Positions 1 through 8,742 are shown, numbered from the stretch's first letter. The stretch: 38,121 bases of DNA from Deltaproteobacteria bacterium (GCA_023381995.1 JAMCVD010000120.1:1-38121); one strand, 5' to 3'. Notes: generated from the letters alone by a model not told the origin. Translations and numbers: made by a program.

Positions 1-132
1 TATCCCAAAAGTGATCATGGGACTGATAGAACAAAAAGAAAGAGTGTTCGACACTGCGAAGGGAAACACATCCGGACTGCCTGCAATGCTTCCGTGGTAC
101 TCTGCGTGGACTGCTTCTCTCTCGCTATGGAA
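1..132. repeat. terminal direct repeat, left copy
   Basis: Positions 7-132 are identical to 37996-38121. Positions 1-5 also match 37990-37994, with one mismatch at position 6 (C versus T). An open frame runs through it into the first gene, but that gene has its own signal peptide and ribosome binding site at 302, so I do not treat the repeat as coding. It contains a small palindrome, AGTGT-TCG-ACACT, at 43-55. It is either a dispersed genomic repeat that ended the assembly on both sides or a circular overlap; the chromosomal gene content favours the former. Confidence 0.9.
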
Positions 133-301
133 ATACGGAGACGTTATGGGTCGTACCCCCCTTTACCGAAAAGAGCTTTGTTTTACGAGCAGAGGAGAAA
201 ACTCTTTCTTCATGATCACAAATGGGAGAGGAACCGGCTTTTGTTACCATTTTAAAATAACCCCGTCTAATAGAATACTATCTATTATAAAGGAGGGTTA
301 T

Positions 302-952
302 ATGCATAAATCCGTTACGTTTATTGGGTGCTTGTTTTTGACGACACTGCTACTTTCAATAAGTGCCCGGGCAAAAGAGTATTCAATGAGAGCTGTAGCA
401 CAATCAGCGGAAGTCACACAAAACAAAGACACCTATTTCGATGCAGGGATAGGGGCCATGCTCGTGCCCTTCGCTTCTTACAGAGGCGGGTTTTCTTTTG
501 GTATAGAGGCCGGAGAAAAAGTCTACGGCCGTCGGCACTCGGCCATATCCGTGGGCCTCGGCATTGACTACTACCCCGTCTCGAAGTCCGGCTCGGCGAC
601 ATCGCAGCAAGCCGGCAGCATAAGCTATCGTATGACAGGCTACGCTCTGCCAATACTGGTGAAGGGTGCCTACACGTATGAATTGAACGATCGGATCGAT
701 GTGTATGGAGGCATCGGACTGGGCATGATCGCATCGAAGGTGGACACTTCCATCTCGGGCTTTTCGTCGGTAAGCGAGCAGAGCGGCTCCTTTGCCTTCT
801 CCGTCTATCCCGGCATCAGGGTCACCAGGCTCGGTCCCGGCGCGCTGTTTGCAGAGCTTGATTTCTTATCTTCATCAGTCAACTACCTTACGACAGGTAC
901 CGCAAACATCGGCGGCACGTTGTTCTTGATCGGATACACTATCTTCTTTTAG
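302..952 (+). CDS. small outer-membrane beta-barrel protein
   Basis: Predicted 216-residue exported protein. I chose the ATG at 302 because AAGGAGGG lies just upstream and a typical signal peptide follows (hydrophobic stretch near residues 6-20, probable cleavage after ARA about residue 24). The open frame extends upstream to position 11, but that part crosses the terminal repeat and lacks a start signal. The mature part alternates Gly and aromatic residues in short strands (DAGIGAML, SFGIEAGEK, SVGLGIDYY, YGGIGLGMIAS) and ends in Phe-Phe, the aromatic C-terminus recognised by the BAM machinery. This fits an OmpA/OmpW-like 8-strand barrel; the family is not identified. It sits 9 bp upstream of the giant lipoprotein gene, probably in the same operon. 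Confidence 0.7.
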   Translation: MHKSVTFIGCLFLTTLLLSISARAKEYSMRAVAQSAEVTQNKDTYFDAGIGAMLVPFASYRGGFSFGIEAGEKVYGRRHSAISVGLGIDYYPVSKSGSATSQQAGSISYRMTGYALPILVKGAYTYELNDRIDVYGGIGLGMIASKVDTSISGFSSVSEQSGSFAFSVYPGIRVTRLGPGALFAELDFLSSSVNYLTTGTANIGGTLFLIGYTIFF

Positions 953-961
953 GAGGACGCT

Positions 962-3900
962 ATGAAAAAGTTTATATCGATATTACTGGCAGTATCTTCT
1001 TTAGCCTATGGGTGCTCGAAAACAATTACAGGCCCAACACCACAGCCATTGTCCATAGCACCAAAGGTGGGCTATAACCAGGTTGCGATACCGGTGACAA
1101 TAGAAGGCACGGGCTTTCAGGCCGTCCCGATAAACATCCTCTCCGGTAACCTTACAACAAAGCTCCCGCAGGTATACCTGAGCACAAAGCCATTAACATA
1201 CTTGGATGTGACAAAGGTTTCAGAGACAACCATTCAGGCAACGGTGCCGTCCGGCATTGCCGTGGCTGCGGGTACATGGGTCACGTACAGCGTTACCGTC
1301 GTCAACCCCACTGGCAAGAGCGGTATGCTGAAAAACGCCTACATCGTCTCGAGCTATCCTCCGCCAACAATAAGCAGCGCTTTTATATGTACTAATAATG
1401 CAACAGGAGTTCTTACGATCAAAGGCACGCAGTTTTTCGGCACGCCATCCGTGAGCCTGATCAATGTCAGCAGTGGTACCAAAATCCCATTTGCCGTAAA
1501 CTCAGCATCATCAACAGAGATTACAGCAACCAGTTCAACGAGTGTTGCACCCGGTTCGTATAATATTGTGGTAACCAATCCTGATACTCAGCAAGCCCAG
1601 ATATCTATCACATTTAACCAGATCAATGCGTGCATCTCTATCTCATCTGTCTCTCTGTGCAGTGATAATGGAACTGATCTTCTCAATATACAGGGCACTA
1701 ATTTTTACTCCACACCATCTGTAAGCCTCCAGAATATCACGACAGGGACACAATACCCATTTACTCTACAGACAATAACATCAACTGCTATTACATCAAC
1801 CAGTTCGGCAAACATTCCGGCAGGTGTGTATAGTATAATTGTTACAGAACCGGATGGACAACAGGCATCATACCCGCTTGTCCTTAATCAGATCCCGGCA
1901 TGTGTAATGCCATCCATATCATCTATATATCCGATGTTTGGATGGACTGGCTCGGACACGAATGTTACCATTACAGGGAGTAATTTTGACTTCCCACCCA
2001 CTATTATATTTACCCTGACAGGCTCAACAACAGGCACATCCCTTGTTTATATAGCCTATGTGTCCTCAAGCCAGCTTCAGGCAGTTGTGCCCAAAGGCAT
2101 GTCAGTGGGCTGGTATAATGTTACTGTAATTAATCCTGATGGTCAGCAAAGCACCTATACAAAAGGCTTTTATGTCTCGGCCAACCCGCCGCCCGTTATA
2201 ACGAGCATATCGCCTGCATCGGGTTCATCCAATGCTGCAACACCAATAACCATAACAGGCAATTACTTTGCATACGATGCAACAGCAGAGACTATCGATT
2301 CTACAGGTGCAAGTAATGTATGTTCAATGAGCTCTCAATCATCGACTATTATTACATGCACAACTGCATTACTTCCAACAGGTGTCTACGTAATACGAGT
2401 TACCAACACATCGGATAATACCTATTATGACTATTCAAGCTTTGTTGTAACAAACCCAGCAAACAACCTCAGCGGGTTTAGCGAATCAACAAGTCAACTC
2501 ATCATTGGCAGGCAGGGACTTGCATCGGTTACAGGGCATGACAATATTGGTGATCGGTTTATTTATGCGATCGGTGGAGATGATGGTGCAGGCGGGCATA
2601 CATTTGACAGTGTTGAATACGCACAGCCGGACAGGTTTGGGAATCTCAATCCATTCAACCTTACATCACCTCTTATCTATAAAACTACCGGTGCAGCGGC
2701 ATTCCAGTATAATGGTTATGTGTATGTACTTGGAGGGCTTATTCCATCGGGGTACACCTCAGCAATAGAGCGTGCAAAGATTCTTACAACCGACAGTACT
2801 CCTGTTGTATCGTTCGAAGGCCTTTCCGCATTTACGATGGGGACACTGCCCGCTGGTACATGGGTATACGAGGTGTCCGCAAACCTGCCGACAGGCACAA
2901 CGTACATAGGAGAAAGCCTGCCTTCACCGGTTGTTTTTACAACAACCACACAGACGAGCTCAATCCAGGTATCATGGCAGGCAGTTAAGGTATGGAGCCC
3001 TGTAACAAATAGCTTTATCGATGCTACGGGATACAATGTTTACAGGAACACCCCAGGCACATTCAAGCCTGTGCTTATTGCATGGAATATAAACGGCACA
3101 GGTTTTGTTGATAATGGGACATCTCAGCCTATCAGCATCACGGATACAACATCCGGCTTCCCGGCAACACTCCAGGATCCGAAAAATCTGAGTGCAACAC
3201 CGTCTTCGTCGGGTGGTACCCTCTCACAGGGTACCTACTATTACCGGATTTCTGCCGTAAACTACAGGGGAGAGACAACAGCTCTGGACTTTATATCCGT
3301 TGCAACAACATCGAACACGTCATCGGTAACGCTGACATTCAATCCTGTGCCCGCAGCAGAGTATTACAGGGTTTATCGAAGCCCGTATCCAAATATACCG
3401 CAGGACAATGAAGTGCTGCTCCTGCCGATGACCCTGTCCACGACCATTGTTGATGACGGAGGTACCACACCCAATCAATACATAACCCCGTCAGACGGCG
3501 CAATAGCACCCCTGCCGTATGGCAGCCTTGGGCCGTTCATGCTTGCATCTTCTTCGTTATCAAGCGCACGGGGATATCTTGGCGCTGCAGTAGGTCATAC
3601 GCAGACAGGCACTGTGTACGGTTATGCCGTTGGAGGGACAGCAACTGGTTCGACAGGGCTTTCAACAGTTGACTCAATACAACTATCCGCGTCTCCGATA
3701 ACAGAAGCGAGCCTTACAACCGGCAGTCTTGCAGGAGGTACTTATACCTATGCTGTAACAGCTATCGTGCCTGACGGCGAGCTTGCCTATGCCGGAACAC
3801 TCCAGACATCTGTAACAGGGGGCATACAGTTTACATGGGCAACTGTGCCGGATGCATTATCCTATAATATCTATAGGGACAATGGAACAGGATTAGAGTT

Positions 3901-4513
3901 TCTTGCTAATGTAGTATCACCAACAACTACATTCTCTGATGATAATGGTTCTGTCAGGCCAAATCCGGGTGAATTGCCTATGGGTGGAGGCATTGGAAAT
4001 ATCTTTGCAACAGCACCGCTACAAACAGCCAGATACCAGCTCAGTGCATTAGCAGCAGATAAAACAAATCTGCCTCTGGCAATAACAGATACATCGAGCT
4101 ATGTGTACGTTGCAGGCGGGTACAATGGTACGGTTGCAAACACCATAGAAGTGTCACGTATTCAGGGCGACGGTTCTCTCAATACATTTCAGAATGTAAC
4201 TATAACAGGAAGTGCACCACGGGTATGCGGAGAGTTCTTCATGGAAGACTCGAACAACTACCTCTATACCTTTGGAGGATGGAATACAAACGTCACAGTA
4301 AATATCATAGATTTAAAAATGACATCGTATAACAGCACAAGTGCAACCAACAATGGCAGCGGAAGCGGAGGAGGATTGTTGACTCCAACATATCTTGGGG
4401 GCGGCGTACTCCTCGGACCTTACTTCTACTTCATCGGAGGCACGTCCAACGGCTCGCCCACGACCCTGTCGTCGGACACCGTACTCGACAGCATCGAACA
4501 GGTAATCTATTGA
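962..4513 (+). CDS. giant surface lipoprotein with IPT/TIG, Fn3-like and kelch repeats
   Basis: 1183 residues. The N-terminus is a lipoprotein signal with lipobox AYGC and Cys18 as the acylation site. About five Ig-like IPT/TIG modules follow (roughly residues 25-495), each with the ISPxxG...ITGxxF and PxGxYxVxVxNPDGQQ type signatures. Kelch-like blade segments (YAIGGDDG, YVLGGLIP) come next, then three fibronectin-III-like modules with G/SYNVYR or YYRVYR strands (about 640-960), and further kelch blades at the C-terminus (YVAGGYNG, YTFGGWN, YFIGGTS). A good AGGAGG lies before the start. Ser/Thr-rich composition and the repeats suggest a cell-surface adhesin or carbohydrate-binding structural protein; the ligand cannot be told. 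It is probably co-transcribed with the barrel gene upstream, which could be its membrane partner. Confidence 0.75.
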   Translation: MKKFISILLAVSSLAYGCSKTITGPTPQPLSIAPKVGYNQVAIPVTIEGTGFQAVPINILSGNLTTKLPQVYLSTKPLTYLDVTKVSETTIQATVPSGIAVAAGTWVTYSVTVVNPTGKSGMLKNAYIVSSYPPPTISSAFICTNNATGVLTIKGTQFFGTPSVSLINVSSGTKIPFAVNSASSTEITATSSTSVAPGSYNIVVTNPDTQQAQISITFNQINACISISSVSLCSDNGTDLLNIQGTNFYSTPSVSLQNITTGTQYPFTLQTITSTAITSTSSANIPAGVYSIIVTEPDGQQASYPLVLNQIPACVMPSISSIYPMFGWTGSDTNVTITGSNFDFPPTIIFTLTGSTTGTSLVYIAYVSSSQLQAVVPKGMSVGWYNVTVINPDGQQSTYTKGFYVSANPPPVITSISPASGSSNAATPITITGNYFAYDATAETIDSTGASNVCSMSSQSSTIITCTTALLPTGVYVIRVTNTSDNTYYDYSSFVVTNPANNLSGFSESTSQLIIGRQGLASVTGHDNIGDRFIYAIGGDDGAGGHTFDSVEYAQPDRFGNLNPFNLTSPLIYKTTGAAAFQYNGYVYVLGGLIPSGYTSAIERAKILTTDSTPVVSFEGLSAFTMGTLPAGTWVYEVSANLPTGTTYIGESLPSPVVFTTTTQTSSIQVSWQAVKVWSPVTNSFIDATGYNVYRNTPGTFKPVLIAWNINGTGFVDNGTSQPISITDTTSGFPATLQDPKNLSATPSSSGGTLSQGTYYYRISAVNYRGETTALDFISVATTSNTSSVTLTFNPVPAAEYYRVYRSPYPNIPQDNEVLLLPMTLSTTIVDDGGTTPNQYITPSDGAIAPLPYGSLGPFMLASSSLSSARGYLGAAVGHTQTGTVYGYAVGGTATGSTGLSTVDSIQLSASPITEASLTTGSLAGGTYTYAVTAIVPDGELAYAGTLQTSVTGGIQFTWATVPDALSYNIYRDNGTGLEFLANVVSPTTTFSDDNGSVRPNPGELPMGGGIGNIFATAPLQTARYQLSALAADKTNLPLAITDTSSYVYVAGGYNGTVANTIEVSRIQGDGSLNTFQNVTITGSAPRVCGEFFMEDSNNYLYTFGGWNTNVTVNIIDLKMTSYNSTSATNNGSGSGGGLLTPTYLGGGVLLGPYFYFIGGTSNGSPTTLSSDTVLDSIEQVIY

Positions 4514-4519
4514 GAAAGC

Positions 4520-4543
4520 AGGGCGGGCCCTGCCCGCCCTTTC
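4520..4543 (+). terminator. hairpin terminator after the giant lipoprotein gene
   Basis: Perfect 9-bp stem AGGGCGGGC / GCCCGCCCT with a 3-nt loop, 6 bp after the stop codon and followed by TTTCCC. The U-tract is short, so intrinsic termination is likely but not certain. Confidence 0.6.
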
Positions 4544-4565
4544 CCTATTTCTACGTCAGGGGCAC

Positions 4566-5315
4566 GTGTGCTATAGAAACGGCATGAGACTATCGATACG
4601 GTGCTTGACAGCCGCTTTCATCCTTTCAATCGCAACCGCAAGGGTATATGGGGAAATGGGCCCCGTCGATGGAGCGACCGGGAGAATCCGCTACATCCAG
4701 AAATCGCTCGATGACGGGACGGGACGTGCCATGCTGTGGTGGTACGGATGGGTGGGGTTCTACGCCGCCGCGACCATCGTCCCTCTGACCGCAGCGCTGA
4801 CTTCCAGAAACGGGACACTCCAGGTAACGGGTGGGGTCTCGGCCGCCGAGTCGCTTGTGGGCCTCTCCGGCATGCTGGTATTTCCTTTTACCGCGAAGGA
4901 CGCTGCAGAAAATCTCCGGAGCATGCCGGAAAGCACACCCGAAGAGAAGGCGAAGAAGCTCCTGGCCGCAGAAACGCTCCTGAGAGAATCAGCGGAAGAC
5001 GAGACGACCGGGAGCTCGTGGATACAGCACACGCTCGGCGTTCTCGTCAATGCCGCGGGCGCGCTGGTGATATGGCAGGGCTACGGCGGCAGGATAAGGC
5101 GGGCGGGCGGCGAGCCCTGGGAACAGGCGCTCATAAGCTTCGTCGTCGGGACCTCCGTAAGCGAGCTCCAGATATGGACAGAGCCAACGAAGGCAATGGC
5201 GGATTATAAGGACTACCGGGACAAGTATCCTTCGTCCGGGCCCTCTCCTGACGCAAGGCTCATGGTCCTGCCTCTGGGAAACGGGCTCGAACTCGCCGCT
5301 GCCGTAAGGTTCTGA
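4566..5315 (+). CDS. exported protein of unknown function
   Basis: Not recognised. The frame opens with GTG at 4566, and an ATG at 4584 (MRLSIRCL...) is an equally plausible start; AGGGG lies 3 bp before the GTG. The N-terminal hydrophobic segment (CLTAAFILSIATARVYG) looks like a signal peptide. Further apolar segments occur at about residues 55-75 (GWVGFYAAATIVPLTAAL), 85-105 and 155-175 (LGVLVNAAGALVIWQGYGG). A charged helical stretch rich in Glu/Lys (STPEEKAKKLLAAETLLRES) lies between them. It could be a small multi-pass inner-membrane protein or an exported helical protein. It follows a terminator, so it is probably transcribed separately from the lipoprotein gene. Confidence 0.55.
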   Translation: MCYRNGMRLSIRCLTAAFILSIATARVYGEMGPVDGATGRIRYIQKSLDDGTGRAMLWWYGWVGFYAAATIVPLTAALTSRNGTLQVTGGVSAAESLVGLSGMLVFPFTAKDAAENLRSMPESTPEEKAKKLLAAETLLRESAEDETTGSSWIQHTLGVLVNAAGALVIWQGYGGRIRRAGGEPWEQALISFVVGTSVSELQIWTEPTKAMADYKDYRDKYPSSGPSPDARLMVLPLGNGLELAAAVRF

Positions 5316-5360
5316 GCGAACATCCCCGGAACGGGTGTCAGCCGGGACCCGGCCTTAATC

Positions 5361-5388
5361 TTGACAAAACTTTATGCCTGTATAGACT
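5361..5388 (+). promoter_or_regulatory. sigma70-type promoter of tRNA-Leu(CAG)
   Basis: Perfect -35 TTGACA at 5361-5366 and -10 TAGACT at 5383-5388 with 16-bp spacing, ending 9 bp before the tRNA. Confidence 0.6.
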
Positions 5389-5397
5389 CTATTGCAT

Positions 5398-5481
5398 GCC
5401 GGAGTGGCGGAATTGGTAGACGCGCCAGATTCAGGGTCTGGTGGCCGCAAGGCTGTCAGGGTTCGAGTCCCTGCTTCGGCA
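5398..5481 (+). tRNA. tRNA-Leu (anticodon CAG)
   Basis: Class II tRNA of 84 nt. Acceptor stem GCCGGAG pairs with CTTCGGC (one G-U), discriminator A. The anticodon stem CCAGA/TCTGG encloses TTCAGGG, giving anticodon CAG (Leu CUG). It has a long variable arm and the T-loop GTTCGAGTC. CCA is not encoded. It marks the left edge of the AT-rich accessory region. Confidence 0.95.
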
Positions 5482-5770
5482 TTCTTTTTAAGGTCCTGAA
5501 AATTAAGGCTGATCTCCTGCAAACCCTTTATAGACCTGCATCTGCTGGCTTGGACATAGTTGGAAGTCAAAGGTGCTCTTTAGTGATTTTTGTCCATCTT
5601 GGGAGCACAAAAAGGAGCACAGTGTAAAAATGGTATTTCATATCGGCCTATCAAAGGTACATAGCTCTTGGTTCAAAAGAACCAAGAACTATGGAAATTC
5701 GGGGCAGATGGTTTACAAAGAGTCATCTGGTGGTGGAAATGATTTATGGGTAATTAAAAAAGGGGGATAT
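5482..5770. other. non-coding flank of tRNA-Leu with phased GAGCAC repeats
   Basis: No convincing gene here. The octamer GGAGCACA occurs at 5602-5609 and 5614-5621 (12 bp apart), with an inverted GTGCTC at 5573-5578. This arrangement next to a tRNA 3' end resembles integrase arm-type sites, but there is no integrase gene in the window. The frame that runs through from 5573 into the following gene has no start signal here. Confidence 0.4.
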
Positions 5771-6892
5771 ATGCAAAACGGCATTAAGCACAGCCTACTA
5801 TTAGCGATAGTAGGATGTTTAGCTGCAATACTTCTGATTAGCGGATGTCCGCGCTCATCAAGCACTGACGGGTGTATCGGCGGTTCTTGTGGACCGCATT
5901 CGATCGCTTTTTCTTCGAGTGGTACCGTCTATTTGCTTGGTTATTTACAACTTTTAGCAATTGATCCAACGGGTAATATAATACTTAATGGGAGAACAGG
6001 GAATCCTTTTGGCTGGTTCTCTGATATGTTCAGCATCTCTAAAAGTGGTAATATATGGGAAGTCACTCCCGATCTTGATGGGTACTCTTCTATTTTAATG
6101 ATATCTAACTCACAGGGTAATTTTGTAACACAAATTACTACAGATATTTCTATACTAACTTCTGTAATAGTTTCGCCATCTACGGATATAGGTTGGGTAG
6201 GTGGACAGAATTACACCAGCACCGGGATTATAACTCCGGAGTTGGAAGCTTTAAATATAAGCGGTCAAACTTTAACATCCTTTACGTTGCCTGCAAATCC
6301 TACATCGAATGGCGATTGGATTTTGAGCACAGTAAAACTCGCTATCTCTCCTATCAATGGTACTATATGGGCATGGTCTCCAGGCTATTTGTCAGGATAC
6401 TCGTTTACAGAGCTTGTATACGGGCCTTATCCTGTAAACCTTTTAGAAGTTTCTTACCCATATTTTATAGGGTGTGGTACAAATGAAAAATGGATGGCGG
6501 TGAATCCGGTCACAAACGATATTTGGATGGGGAGTCCTGCTACAACAACTGTACTTGCGCTATCGCCGAATGGTGCTGTCCAATTTCAGAAAAATCTTGA
6601 TATATATGTATCAACAATGACGGTATCTCCCAAGACAGGGAATGTATGGATCGGAAGCAACAACAAAATAGAGGTGCTCGATCCTTACGGTAATATAATC
6701 AAACAATTAACCATCAAGAATCTGAATTGTATTACCTACATCGCAGTATCACCATTGGATGGTACTGTATGGGTGGGTAATTCAGTAAAAATAGGAAGTA
6801 CTGATAAGAACATTTTTATTCTTGATGAGAATGGGAACATTATTAATAGTTTTTATGTACCGGATTGGTGTTTTGTCCCATGCCCTGGTTAA
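5771..6892 (+). CDS. beta-propeller lipoprotein
   Basis: 373 residues from the ATG at 5771, which is preceded by AGGGGGATAT. The N-terminus is a lipoprotein signal ending in LLISGC (Cys26). The mature part has about five or six blade repeats of the form VSPxxGxVWVG followed by a strand and an NG turn (WVGGQNY, ISPINGTIWAW, VNPVTNDIWMGS, VSPKTGNVWIGS, VSPLDGTVWVG). This resembles NHL or two-component-regulator-type propellers. The protein probably faces the periplasm or cell surface; the ligand is unknown. The gene is clearly richer in A+T than the chromosomal genes further right, so it may be acquired. A remnant gene follows 36 bp downstream. Confidence 0.7.
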   Translation: MQNGIKHSLLLAIVGCLAAILLISGCPRSSSTDGCIGGSCGPHSIAFSSSGTVYLLGYLQLLAIDPTGNIILNGRTGNPFGWFSDMFSISKSGNIWEVTPDLDGYSSILMISNSQGNFVTQITTDISILTSVIVSPSTDIGWVGGQNYTSTGIITPELEALNISGQTLTSFTLPANPTSNGDWILSTVKLAISPINGTIWAWSPGYLSGYSFTELVYGPYPVNLLEVSYPYFIGCGTNEKWMAVNPVTNDIWMGSPATTTVLALSPNGAVQFQKNLDIYVSTMTVSPKTGNVWIGSNNKIEVLDPYGNIIKQLTIKNLNCITYIAVSPLDGTVWVGNSVKIGSTDKNIFILDENGNIINSFYVPDWCFVPCPG

Positions 6893-6928
6893 TGTAAAGA
6901 CTTCTGACACGGCTTATAAAGGAGATAT

Positions 6929-7121
6929 ATGGAAACAGAGAAAAGCAAAGACAAAAAGAAGTACTCAATATTCTTGCAGATTTGAGAAAACAGAAGAGGC
7001 TTGAGCCTTTAAAACATCTATTTTGGAGTGAGTTGAATTATAATCGGGTAAATGAGCCGCTTTCACGTCATGGATTACCAGATATTGCCAATAAAGCTCT
7101 GGCAGAAGACCCAATACTATT
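6929..7121 (+). pseudogene. restriction-modification-like gene, 5' fragment, split by the IS
   Basis: An ATG at 6929 with AAAGGAG 5 bp upstream opens METEKSKDKK, but the frame stops after 17 codons. A one-base shift in the A-run near 6950-6956 restores a reading frame containing EVLNILADLRKQKRLEPL, WSELNYNRVNEPLSRHG and ALAEDPILL. This frame is cut at 7121 by the IS1595-type element and resumes at 10382. Removing the element and one copy of the 8-bp target repeat gives ...EDPILLASG in frame. From memory, this region resembles the N-terminal domain of Eco57I-like / large class I SAM-dependent DNA methyltransferases (type IIG-like). That family call is recall, not a search result. Confidence 0.55.
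7114..7121. repeat. 8-bp target-site duplication, left copy
   Basis: ATACTATT at 7114-7121 is repeated directly at 10374-10381, immediately outside the two inverted repeat ends. An 8-bp duplication is the expected size for the IS1595 family. Confidence 0.9.
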
Positions 7122-7144
7122 GGGAATTATATACTTGGTAACAC
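7122..7144. repeat. left terminal inverted repeat of the IS element
   Basis: 23 bp, perfect reverse complement of 10351-10373. The stop codon of the DUF3800 gene (7144-7146) overlaps its last base, so the cargo reaches the very end of the element. Confidence 0.92.
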
Positions 7145-7974
7145 TAACTAAAAAGTGCTTCCGCATTTTGATGCCCTGTTGGATCGCTAACTTTAATTCC
7201 TCCGTACCACCATCCTCGGTAATCTTGATACCTGTATTGTAGTTTTTTTATTCTTTGTCCAAAAGCAGTTCTAATATCTAAATATTTCGGATCATAATGT
7301 AAATTGCATTTCACGAATTTTGAACAATAGGCAGTAGCAGCAACTGGGAAAAGTATAGCCGAAGCAATTAAATCTATAAGTTGAAGACCGGCGTGGTTAT
7401 CACTATGACCATACAGAGGCATTTCAAGAAGACGATTATAGGAATCTCCTTTTGGTTTATATTTCTGTGTGAAGATTGAATGGGAAACATTTGCATTTTT
7501 TTCCTTGTCTCTGCTATCAGCTATTATAATTCCAAATTCAAATTTTTGTGTTAAGAAATTTTGAAAGCTGGTAGCAATATGTTGTATAGAAGATGTGTAA
7601 ACTGCTCTACCTTTAAAAGGTAATCCAATAGGCTTTATTGATATATGTCCCAATATAGATACATCATATTTTTCTAACAAGGTAATTATTTGATCAAGAA
7701 ATCTTAACGCAAAACGACGTTGGTCGTGCTCCCCTTTAATAAATTTTCGTAAATAAGAACCTTTAATTTCAATTTTCATACAATCTAAATACAAAGAACG
7801 TGAGAATTTATTGGGGAAATATGTTCTTTTAAGATTCAGAAAATCATGTGTTAAGTTCATAATGTTTCTTTGATTGGTTATGAGGCCACAAATAGCTATA
7901 AGAGGTTGAATGTCTGATAACGGGTCTATTAAAGTACCTGTATCACCCGCTTCATCTACATAACACACATACAT
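7144..7974 (-). CDS. DUF3800 family protein (IS cargo)
   Basis: 276 residues. The N-terminus YVCYVDEAGDTG is the hallmark of DUF3800, a predicted RNase H-like-fold family with acidic residues at the start. The centre has IIADSRDKEKN and the C-terminal part LQLIDLIASAIL, the other conserved blocks of the family. The ATG at 7974 is preceded by AAAGGAG at good spacing. A 13-bp hairpin (7994-8023) lies in the 5' leader. A TATAAT on the minus strand at 8050-8045 could be the -10, though no good -35 is visible. The function of DUF3800 is unproven; members are often found in mobile elements and near defence genes. Here it is cargo of an IS1595-type element. AT-rich codon use matches the rest of the element. 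Confidence 0.8.
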   Translation of the reverse strand: MYVCYVDEAGDTGTLIDPLSDIQPLIAICGLITNQRNIMNLTHDFLNLKRTYFPNKFSRSLYLDCMKIEIKGSYLRKFIKGEHDQRRFALRFLDQIITLLEKYDVSILGHISIKPIGLPFKGRAVYTSSIQHIATSFQNFLTQKFEFGIIIADSRDKEKNANVSHSIFTQKYKPKGDSYNRLLEMPLYGHSDNHAGLQLIDLIASAILFPVAATAYCSKFVKCNLHYDPKYLDIRTAFGQRIKKLQYRYQDYRGWWYGGIKVSDPTGHQNAEALFS

Positions 7975-7993
7975 ATCATCTCCTTTAAAACAG

Positions 7994-8023
7994 CTAAAGC
8001 CACTATATAAATAGTGGCTTTAG
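7994..8023 (-). promoter_or_regulatory. perfect 13-bp hairpin in the DUF3800 leader
   Basis: CTAAAGCCACTAT, a 4-nt loop, then ATAGTGGCTTTAG. It begins 19 bp upstream of the DUF3800 start codon, just before the Shine-Dalgarno. It could be an operator, an mRNA hairpin limiting translation, or a weak terminator blocking read-through from outside. Confidence 0.6.
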
Positions 8024-8228
8024 GGTTTGCCGCCATAGATTGTAATTATAAGCACAATCCTGTACGACCTTTTTAGAATTTATCTGATTATATATTTAAA
8101 CAGAGAGGGGTAAGATGTCAACCAAGTTTATTGTCAATTTAAACCAATTATTAAATCAACTTAATTCTTGACTTTATCAACATTATTGATATATTGTTTA
8201 CAACAAGAAATTAAAAGTTACAAAATAG

Positions 8229-8257
8229 TTGACAAGAGCTTTATTAAAATGTAGGTT
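8229..8257 (+). promoter_or_regulatory. promoter of the coiled-coil/winged-helix cargo gene
   Basis: -35 TTGACA at 8229-8234 and -10 TAGGTT at 8252-8257 with 17-bp spacing. The start codon is at 8293. Confidence 0.5.
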
Positions 8258-8292
8258 ATATTTATAAACAATAAAGAAGTGAGGTAAATAAA

Positions 8293-8742
8293 ATGGATAA
8301 AGAAACATTGTTAGCTTTGAAAAAACGACTTAAAGAGCTTCAGAAATATGATGAAGAAAAAAGTGCTATTGAAACATTACTTAAAATTTATGAAGAAACA
8401 TTACTAAAGAAACGGGATGCAGTAGAACCTATAGACACAGAATTGATAGAAAAAATTAAGAAAGAAAGGAAAGCAGGAAAATCACAACTGGAATGTATAA
8501 AAATGATTGCAACGGAAAGGCAAAATAAAACTATAAGACTTGTGGATGTTAAAAAAGTATTACTTGAAGCTGGAGTTATGAAAAACAGTAAGAGTATTTT
8601 AGGTAACATTTATGGGATAATAGATCGAAGTGGATACTTTGAAAAAGTTGATCGCGGAATATTCAAACTAAAAGAAGAAACTGTAGAACAGCAATTACCT
8701 TTGGATGAACCAGTATCAGCTTTATTGCATGTAAAAACTTAA
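8293..8742 (+). CDS. coiled-coil / winged-helix-like protein (IS cargo)
   Basis: 149 residues, family not recognised. Residues 1-50 are Lys/Glu/Leu-rich and predicted helical or coiled coil (LLALKKRLKELQKYDEEKSAIETLLKIYEE). Residues about 50-130 look like two small helical segments followed by a winged-helix-like unit (VDVKKVLLEAGVMKNSKS then IYGIIDRSGYFEKVDRGIFKL). This pattern suits DNA binding or an adaptor and resembles HB1/HARE-type helix-turn-helix domains in general shape only. The start is supported by GTGAGG upstream. It has its own promoter and is followed by two hairpins, so it is a separate unit between the DUF3800 gene and the transposase. It could regulate the element or act with DUF3800. 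Confidence 0.6.
   Translation: MDKETLLALKKRLKELQKYDEEKSAIETLLKIYEETLLKKRDAVEPIDTELIEKIKKERKAGKSQLECIKMIATERQNKTIRLVDVKKVLLEAGVMKNSKSILGNIYGIIDRSGYFEKVDRGIFKLKEETVEQQLPLDEPVSALLHVKT

Larger units (their letters stand above)
7975..8292. other. divergent intergenic region between the two cargo genes
   Basis: This 318-bp AT-rich spacer holds the leader hairpin of the DUF3800 gene and the promoter of the plus-strand cargo gene. No coding frame is supported. Confidence 0.5.

Noticed and set aside
5355-5570. Minus-strand ORF across tRNA-Leu(CAG)
   Set aside because: It is the antisense of the tRNA; such translations are common false proteins in databases.
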